Assembly: GCF_902459465.1 (NCBI RefSeq)
Contig: NC_047062.1
Span: 26,343,866 to 26,407,865, forward strand
Reading direction: 5' to 3'
DNA length: 64,000 nt
From: Asterias rubens
Taxonomy: Eukaryota > Echinodermata > Asteroidea > Forcipulatida > Asteriidae
Shown here: in pieces, positions 58,101 through 64,000 of the stretch
How the letters are laid out: every line of letters starts with the position of its first letter
How positions within the stretch are numbered: the stretch's first letter is position 1
Program-made: the position numbers and the translations under genes
Notes under the pieces: generated by a model
The model's database searches: none
Seen by the model: the letters and a program-made list of their open reading frames with translations, nothing else
Told to the model about the DNA's origin: nothing

Positions 58101-60636
58101 TAGTTCCCTCGGCTTCGCCTCGGGAACTAGTTTGTCAATTTCCAATACCTCAGGAGTTAATATGACTAGTCACCCTCATCACGCCATGTTACATGTGTAT
58201 TGTATAATACTTCGCTCTTGCAAGAGCAAGGCTCTGTTTTTTAGTAATCTGATATTTTTCAGGGATGTCGAAGAACATAGATTTGATGCTGAGAGAATAT
58301 TTAAACAGCAAAAGCCAGAGCCCAAATGATGGTTTACTTTATGTTTTATAAGATGTCTCCCATCATAAACTCATTTCTCAACTAAATGATTGATCTCATC
58401 CCCCTTCCACACAACGTAGGTGGCTTTGTCTTTAAAGGCTGGAGCAAACGCTACTTCTGCCTCTTCAATGATGGTCAGATGGTCTATAAGTCCACACAGT
58501 CCAGCAGTAAAGCAAAGAAAGAATGGAATGTGAAATCACACTGTGAGAGTCTGAGGGTTGGACAGCAGTGTACACAGATTGCTCCCAGGCCTGAGACTGG
58601 AGCTAATATTCTTCATATCTTCACATTGACCATCAATAGGAAAAATCACTTCTTCCAAGCCGACAGTGAAGAACAACTTATGTAAGTACATGTACCAGTG
58701 TTGTAGCCACGGTGGGCGATAGTGGCCAGGCCTGTTCAGAACTCACAAATTTTGCCCAGCACTCTGAGCAAAATACATTGTGACGCCCAGCACAGATTTC
58801 CCCTACTGAATAAATCAAAATATTGTCTACTGTCATTGATCTCAGAGACAGCCAATGATAAGGAGTATCAAATGTCACAGAGAAAGAAGACTGTCAAAAG
58901 GCCATTCAACTTATTGCATGGCCCCATAACCCAAACAGTTTGGAAACCTGCCATCATGCCTGAAGCTTGCACCTGAGCAATGATGGCCCAATAATTAAAC
59001 ATGAATTTTGTTGATCCTCTCACCCTTGGTGGACTACCAAACACATTGGATTTATTGGCCACCTCTAAAATTGCTCTAGCTACACTGGTTAGTCTACAAC
59101 ACTTGCCCCACTCTCAAGTACTTCAATGGTAGGGGAAAATGTTCTACTTATGTCCAAATAGGGGATCATTATTCACATTTGAGGAGAATTGTCCAAAGGC
59201 CTGGAATGACACAGAGGCCCTGGAGGACAGGGTCTATGTTGCTCGAGTCTTGGCCTGGGTGCCCTTCCAAAAGTATATTGTATTGACTTTAAGGTTTCTT
59301 ATGAGGTGCCCTTTGCAGCATGAGAATGGCCTTGCCCTCTCAAAGATGAAACTCCAGGCCTGCTTGCATTTAGGGGTAGAATCTCAATGGATATCCTGCC
59401 ATGGGTTTTAGTTCAAATGCATGGTGTTGGATTGTGCTGATGGCTGACTAGACTTCTTTGAGATAAAGTCATGCACGCTGCCATTTTATAGCTCTGTGGA
59501 GAATTTTGAATGGAACTAAAAGGTTCTGTTTAGGAAAATTAACAGAAAATGGAAATGTTTTTGTAATTTAGAGGCTGGTTGAAAGCTCTGTATGAAGTCA
59601 AAGGTGTACAACCTGGACCTCCACAGGGGCAGCAGGGTGCCCAGGGGGCAATGCCTCAACCAGGAGGAGGGGCACCCATGCCTCAGGGGCCACCTCCAGC
59701 AGGATTCATGCCTAGTGTAGCAGGTAAGGTTCCAACATTTTCCTTCATAGTATGAAAAGTGGGATGGGTGGTGTCAGTAACAGTTTAGGGTAAAAATAAA
59801 GAAGAGTAGAACTAACATAGATTTTTTTTTTGGGGGGGGGGGCTGAAAAAAGGAAAATGCAGCAGGAATTCAAATTGTCCATGCTGGTTTTGTTCATATG
59901 TTTTGAGCATATAAATGCACAACAATACACTGACAAAAGGTGGCACATGTATACAACGAAATTTTGCTTTGTTTATGTTTCAGAAATAGTTGTTATTGTT
60001 TTATTTTACTTGACAGGTCAAGCCCCTCCGCCGTATGCTCAAAATGTACAGCAACCACCCCAGGAGTATGCACCCCCACCTCAAGGATTCGCACCAGCAC
60101 CCCAGGGTTATGCACCCCAACCCCAGGGTTATGCACAACCTCGGCCTCAATACCCCCAGCAGACAGGTTACGCCCAGGGTTACCCCGCCCAACAAAGAGT
60201 CATACACAATCAGCGCACTGTCTTTGTCAACCCGGCACCACCCAGTGATAGCTTTGCAACGGGTGTCTTGACTGGTGCAATGCTGGGTGGTTATGGTTAT
60301 GGATGGGGTGGAGGTGGGTTGGGCTATGGTGTCGGGTTGGGCTACGGTGGTGGATTGGGTTATGGTGGTGGGTGGGGGCATCATCACCATCATGGCTTCC
60401 ATGATCACCACCACCACCATGATCATCATTATGGTGGGCATGATATGCATGGGGGCGGTATGCATGATGGTCATGGTGGTGACATGGGCGGAGGTTACGG
60501 TGGTGACATGGGCGGTGATTATGGAGGGGACATGGGCGGGGGCGGAGATTTTGGTGGGGACATGGGCGGGGATTTTGGTGGGGACATGGGCGGAGACTTT
60601 GGTGGGGACATGGGTGGGGATTTTGGTGGGGAGTAG
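55125..60636 (+). CDS. Evectin/PLEKHB-like PH-domain protein with His- and Gly-rich tail
   Basis: Exons 55125-55152, 57593-57634, 58420-58681, 59572-59723, 60017-60636 join in phase to 1104 nt, 367 residues. Residues about 17-118 form a PH domain: GYLKYYCGFVFKGWSKRYF at the first strands, then NDGQMVYKS, HIFTLTINRK, and a closing helix with GWLKALYE. Then comes a Pro/Gln-rich linker with a PPPY (PPxY) motif and YAPPPQGF-type repeats, then SDSFATGVLTGAMLGGYGYG (about 238-257), then a His-rich block (about 283-310) and Gly-Asp-Met repeats to the end. PH, Pro-rich PPPY region and a GMLAGAATG-like hydrophobic segment are the layout of vertebrate evectins (PLEKHB1/2), which act at recycling endosomes. 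The His/Gly tail is not in those. Start and exon 1 were chosen because MSCGGVEVSN is the only nearby start whose donor phase fits exon 2. Confidence 0.78.
55205..55275. repeat. Palindrome, GACCATGGAGCAAT arms
   Basis: ACTGTCAGACCATGGAGCAA is mirrored by TTGCTCCATGGTCAGACTGT around AAACTAGA. It lies about 50 bp downstream of the evectin-like exon 1 donor. Confidence 0.85.
55290..55510. repeat. Inverted repeat, left arm, in evectin-like intron 1
   Basis: Starts TATCCTCCGACCGATACCCC and runs through GGCACCTTTCCCGCC and ATGGGACAAATCGTAGCC. Its inverse lies at 56385-56612. Read by eye, the arms are clearly homologous but diverged. Confidence 0.88.
56129..56290. mobile_element. Hairpin MITE, TAGACCTTATGCA / TGCATAAGGTCTA ends
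   Basis: Inverted ends plus TGACGTCA near both ends and TTTTGATTGTTTCGTCA inside; a fragment lies at 16450-16520. It lies between the two arms of the 55290/56612 inverted repeat. Confidence 0.85.
56385..56612. repeat. Inverted repeat, right arm, in evectin-like intron 1
   Basis: Inverse of 55290-55510, ending GGGGTATCGGAGGATA. It keeps GGCTACGATTTGTCCCATC, but the GTAAGT found after this motif in the left arm is absent. Confidence 0.88.
57781..57868. repeat. Duplicated GTAGAATAGCGC hairpin
   Basis: Two 39-bp units (57783 and 57822), each able to fold as GTAGAATAGCGC..GCGCTATTCTAC; the whole block is also palindromic, from TGACAAGTAGAATAGCGC to GCGCTATTCTACTTGTCA. Confidence 0.88.
58020..58190. 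mobile_element. Foldback element with CTCGGCTTCGCCTCGGG core
   Basis: Arms GGGTGACTATAGTCGATATG and CAAACTAGTTCCC are mirrored by GGGAACTAGTTTG and AATATGACTAGTCACCC, closing on CTCGGCTTCGCCTCGGG at 58109. It lies in evectin-like intron 2. Confidence 0.85.
59210..59356. mobile_element. Short relative of the 2075-3129 transposon
   Basis: GGCCTGGGTGCCCTTCC, GAGGTGCCCTTTGCAGCATG and CTCCAGGCCTGCTT. It lies in evectin-like intron 3. Confidence 0.65.
60370..60636 (+). repeat. Low-complexity His-rich and GGDMGGDFGGDM-type coding repeat
   Basis: End of the evectin-like CDS. CAT/CAC runs code HHHHH blocks mixed with Asp and Gly; after that a 9- to 24-nt tandem repeat codes Gly-Gly-Asp-Met and Gly-Gly-Asp-Phe units up to the TAG stop. 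Such a tract could bind metal ions, but that is only inference from composition. Length is likely to vary between individuals. Confidence 0.85.
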
Positions 60637-60856
60637 GCCGATTTAAATGACAATTCTGCAACCTGGCCATTTGTAGCTCATGGGATAGTTTCAACCAAAA
60701 TGTTCATAAATGGAATTGACTTGTGTTTGGAACCCTTTTTCTTCATTGAGGATATGAATGGTTGTGAGTCTGGTCCACCTTGGGTACCAACAACACCTGC
60801 CATAGCATGAATACAAATGAGTCAAATTTGGCATTATGAAGAAACAATATGAATGT

Positions 60857-61216
60857 TAAAGGGAAGGTACATGTTTGGTAATTGTCAAAGACCAGTCTTC
60901 TCACTTGGTGTATCCCATCATAACCATAAAATAACAAGCCTGTGAACATTTGGGCTCAATTGGTCATCGAAGTTGCGAGAAAATTATGAAAGTAAAAACA
61001 CCCATGTTGGACGAATTTGTGTGCTTTCAGATAAGAAAAAAATACTTTTATTATTTTAGTGAGAAATTACCTCTTTCTCAAAAACAACATTCCTTCAGAG
61101 GGAGTCGTTTCCCACAATGTTTTATACTATCAACAGCTCTCCAATGCTCGTTACCAAGTCAGTTTTTAAGTTAATATTTGTTTTGAGTAATTACTAAATG
61201 TGTACCTTCCCTTTAA
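60857..61216. mobile_element. MITE A subfamily with ACCTTCCCTTTAA ends
   Basis: TTAAAGGGAAGGTACATGTT to AATGTGTACCTTCCCTTTAA; the interior is A-like. It begins about 220 bp after the evectin-like stop, so it may lie in the 3' UTR. Confidence 0.88.
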
Positions 61217-62702
61217 AAGACAAAGAATTAATATATAGTATAAGTAATATTTAAGAAACCTAGTTTCAATCTGAAGGCTTACTGATTATCAAGTTCATAT
61301 CAGCACCAATCTTTCAGACTACAACCAATTTTAGTTGCCCAATTCAAACAAGTTGGCATGATTGTGCCCCAAAACTCCTGCAGGATACAAGTCATGTAAA
61401 GCTTCAGTTTCACTAGAAGGGTCACCTAATTTGATGAAACCTTCTCAGGCATCAGGTTGGTTGTATGCTGTGTTTGTTGAAAACTAATTGGTGAAGAATG
61501 AATGTACATGTATCCTGCCCCAAAAACCAAGTGTGTTGTATTAAAATCAGGGATGTGGTTTCTCCCTTGTTAAACAAAATTCTGTTTGTTTTTTTTCCCT
61601 AAAGAAAAAATTTCCAAAAAAGTTCAAATTCTAAAAGAAATGGAGATACGTGTATAACCATATCACTTCGCCCCAGATTGCAGAGTAGGGCTTTTTAAAT
61701 CAAAGATAAATGTTTTAATTGAGCTTCATGTTCACAAAATTTCATACAAGTTGTTTGAGCTTGCATGCTTTATTTTGTATAATTTCTTATTATCTACATC
61801 ATCTTATGCTAAACTTATTGTACATATGAAATATCTAAAATGTACTTTTCAGTTTGTTCAGAAATTAAGTACTATTTTTTAAGAGATTTTTTTTCTGAAA
61901 TGTTGTGTTTACATACTTTTAAATTGAGTGTTATTTATACATTAAAACAAAACAATAACCTGCTTATTTATGCAATTGTAACTACATGTATTATCAAGTT
62001 ATTGTATATTTTGTGTAATAATATTTGATATTGTTTATACTTAAGTCTCTTTCACAAAAAGGGCTGCCTTTGAATGAAATATTTTCGATACTGCTCTGAG
62101 CTTACTTTTTATCCATTATTGATTTAGAAAAGTTACATCTGTTAAATAGTGTGTCTGTAGTTAAATGTGCAATACAATACTTAAAAAACACTACTCCTCA
62201 AAGTTCAATGACTTGTTAATGGCTTATTTTAGATTTTAAGGTAAAATTCCTGTACAAATGTCATTTCGAAAAGTATATTCCTCACTCAGTGGCCACAATG
62301 GAAGCAACATACCGGGGCCAATTTCCTGAAGCAAATTTATAAGCTTTCTAAAGCACAGAAACATCTTTTGTAAAAAGTGTATTTCATAATCGATCCAAAA
62401 GATTTAACATCAGTTTGAATGTTTGGTGTTCTTGGTGAGATTGTCGTATTTTCAAGCATAAGGAACAGTAACAAAATGCAAGTGTTCCCTTTATGTACAT
62501 TAGTATGTTAATGTGTTACTAATGACAACCCTTATGCAAGAAAAGCCATACTCGAGCCCGCCTGTGGGTAACTGAGTAAGTGTGAGTGAGTAATGAATAC
62601 AAGGGTTTCTTTAGTCTTTCCAAAACAGACTAGTTTCTTAGTTTAAAAGAAAACTCATGAAATTGACTCTGCCATAAGATGTAGAGGAGAGTTATACAAC
62701 TA

Positions 62703-62889
62703 AAGCCGGTTCATACTTCCTGCGAATGCGATACGAATGTTGACGTCACCAATTCCCAACGAATAATTCGCAGCAGTTCAACTTTGCTCAACTCACTTGC
62801 GAATATCGCTGCGAAAGGAGGGTCGTGACGTCAAATTCACGTCAAATTCGCTTCGCATTCGCATTCGCAGGGAGTGTGAACCGGGCTTT
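62703..62889. mobile_element. Palindromic MITE, GTTCATACTTCCTG family, well preserved
   Basis: AAGCCGGTTCATACTTCCTG to GGGAGTGTGAACCGGGCTTT, with mirrored TGCGAATGCG / CGCATTCGCATTCGCA and TGACGTCA-like cores. Confidence 0.9.
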
Positions 62890-62937
62890 ATTAGTTTAAA
62901 ACATATTAGGTTACAAATTTAATTATTGAGTTTAACA

Positions 62938-63079
62938 GTTAAAGGAACCTGTTGCCTTGGATCGGTCGAGTTGGTCTTTGAATAGCGTTTGTAAGCCGTT
63001 TGTTATAAAATGCATATGGTTAGAAAGATGTTTTTCAAAGACCAACTCGACCGATCCAAGGCAACAGGTTCCTTTAACT
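62938..63079. mobile_element. Compact MITE, TTGCCTTGGATCGG family
   Basis: 142-bp form with almost perfect ends, GTTAAAGGAACCTGTTGCCT and AGGCAACAGGTTCCTTTAAC, and only about 50 bp between the arms. Confidence 0.92.
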
Positions 63080-63396
63080 GTGTATACTTTTGTCACATGT
63101 TTATGTTCACTTTCAATATGCCCAAAATTTGTATAAAAACCTAAATTGTAAAAGGCTGACTAATCTGTAGTAGGTCTTTGCATCACATGTGTATATCTAC
63201 TGCATGCCCAAAAGCTCTTGGCTACTTCTGGCCTCAAAGCTGTCATACATTTGGGTAGTTTTACCAAAATCAATTAATTTCATAATTCAAAAGCATTTCT
63301 TATGACAGAAACTTTTAAATCTGTAAAGACATAACTCTTTGAAGAATGTACATAAAACCAAGTCAAATTGTTATACTTTGTTTGCATAACTTGTAT

Positions 63397-63720
63397 AAAG
63401 GCACTGGGGTGGATTTCACAAAGGTAGTCCTAACTTAGGACTAGTCCTAGGCAATGCTAAGAGATAGGACCAGTCCTAAGTTAGGATGAGTTACTGGTCC
63501 TAACTTAGGACCAGTCCTATCTCTTAGCATTGCTTAGGACTAGTCCTAAGTTAGGACTACCTTTGTGAAATCCACCCCTGGACACCTTTGGTAATTGTTA
63601 AAGACCAGTCTTCTGACTTGGTGTATCTCAACGTTATACGCATAAATTAACAAACCTCTGAAAATTTGAACTCAATTGGTCGTCAAAGTTGGGAGAGAGT
63701 AATGGAAGAAAAAATACCCT
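63397..63720. mobile_element. MITE A copy (left part) interrupted near its end by a palindrome
   Basis: AAAGGCACTGG lies before, and ACACCTTTGGTAATTG after, the palindrome at 63414-63581. The element then continues as A-like to about 63720, where it stops short. Confidence 0.8.
63414..63581. mobile_element. 168-bp near-perfect palindrome
   Basis: GGTGGATTTCACAAAGGTAG and CTACCTTTGTGAAATCCACC ends enclose repeated TCCTAACTTAGGA and CAATGCTAAGAGATAGGA arms. It is inserted about 11 bp inside an A-family MITE terminus. Confidence 0.92.
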
Positions 63721-64000
63721 TATACACAAGATAAGTACCGTAATGTAAAATCTTAATCAAAATGAGCCAATTACCATGAAGACTTATCAAGGTCAAACAG
63801 ACATTACACATCTTATTGTAGTGCTAGTACAATTTGTTTATTTATTGTTTTGAGAGATAGAAATAAATGCAGATAAAAGTATAACTGTGGACCTACTTGG
63901 AGTGGACAATTGTAAATCGAACAGGGGTGAGAGTGAATGTTGACAAAAAAGCCTGAAACTGTGATCCAGGTTTGAGGAGGTTTGGTGAAATGATAATTCA

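Larger units (their letters stand above)
60637..64000. other. 3' flank of the evectin-like gene, no further gene recognised
   Basis: 3' UTR of unknown length, then MITEs at 60857-61216, 62703-62889, 62938-63079 and 63397-63720. AT-rich sequence at 61500-62200 shows no exon with convincing homology. Confidence 0.6.

Noticed and set aside
58263..58331. Alternative N-terminal exon MSKNIDLMLREYL joined in phase to 58420
   Set aside because: The join is in frame, but it would remove the first PH-domain strand, which the exon at 57593 supplies with a good match (DGYLKYYCGF). It could be an alternative promoter product, but nothing supports that.
60001..60694. Long antisense ORFs of 155-157 codons, rich in His/Pro
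   Set aside because: Shadows of the low-complexity Gly/His coding tail of the evectin-like gene; no independent start context or homology.

Overview
The window is animal nuclear DNA. Its genes are split by GT..AG introns, many of them packed with short inverted-repeat transposons. The protein matches and the density of palindromic MITEs fit a marine invertebrate deuterostome, most likely an echinoderm; that placement is inference, because no marker gene settles it. Gene identities rest on recognised protein families and on exon joins whose reading phase I checked by hand.

Four protein-coding genes form two head-to-head pairs. Pair 1: SRP14 (minus, exons 1-4 at 5546-3339, 3' end beyond the left edge) and SAE1 (plus, seven exons, 5847-13591, complete at 346 codons). 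Their start codons lie 300 bp apart. Pair 2: GANAB, the catalytic alpha subunit of ER glucosidase II (minus, 54832-18272, 27 exons of which two are alternatives, 927 codons), and an evectin/PLEKHB-like PH-domain gene (plus, five exons, 55125-60636, 367 codons). Their start codons lie 292 bp apart. SRP14 acts in signal recognition and GANAB in ER N-glycan trimming. SAE1 acts in SUMO activation, and evectins are membrane-trafficking PH proteins. No shared pathway or operon-like logic is implied beyond shared promoters.

Layout. 1-3330: a 97-bp tandem array split by a 1055-bp TIR element. 3339-5546: SRP14. 5547-5846: shared promoter. 5847-13591: SAE1, with a gag-like zinc-knuckle remnant in intron 6. 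13592-18271: intergenic, palindromes and SINE pieces. 18272-54832: GANAB, whose introns hold a 79-bp tandem array, a 31-bp minisatellite with a 708-bp higher-order period, and about 25 MITEs or SINE fragments. 54833-55124: shared promoter. 55125-60636: evectin-like gene. 60637-64000: downstream repeats.

The best biological observations are: a pair of 127-nt, equal-phase, apparently mutually exclusive GANAB exons that swap a 43-residue piece of the catalytic domain; a fresh 75-bp tandem duplication of a SAE1 splice acceptor plus exon start that stays in frame; and an evectin-like protein with a long His-rich and Gly-Asp-Met-rich tail. I found no CRISPR, operon or other prokaryotic system. Long ORFs in the 25 kb array are repeat artefacts.
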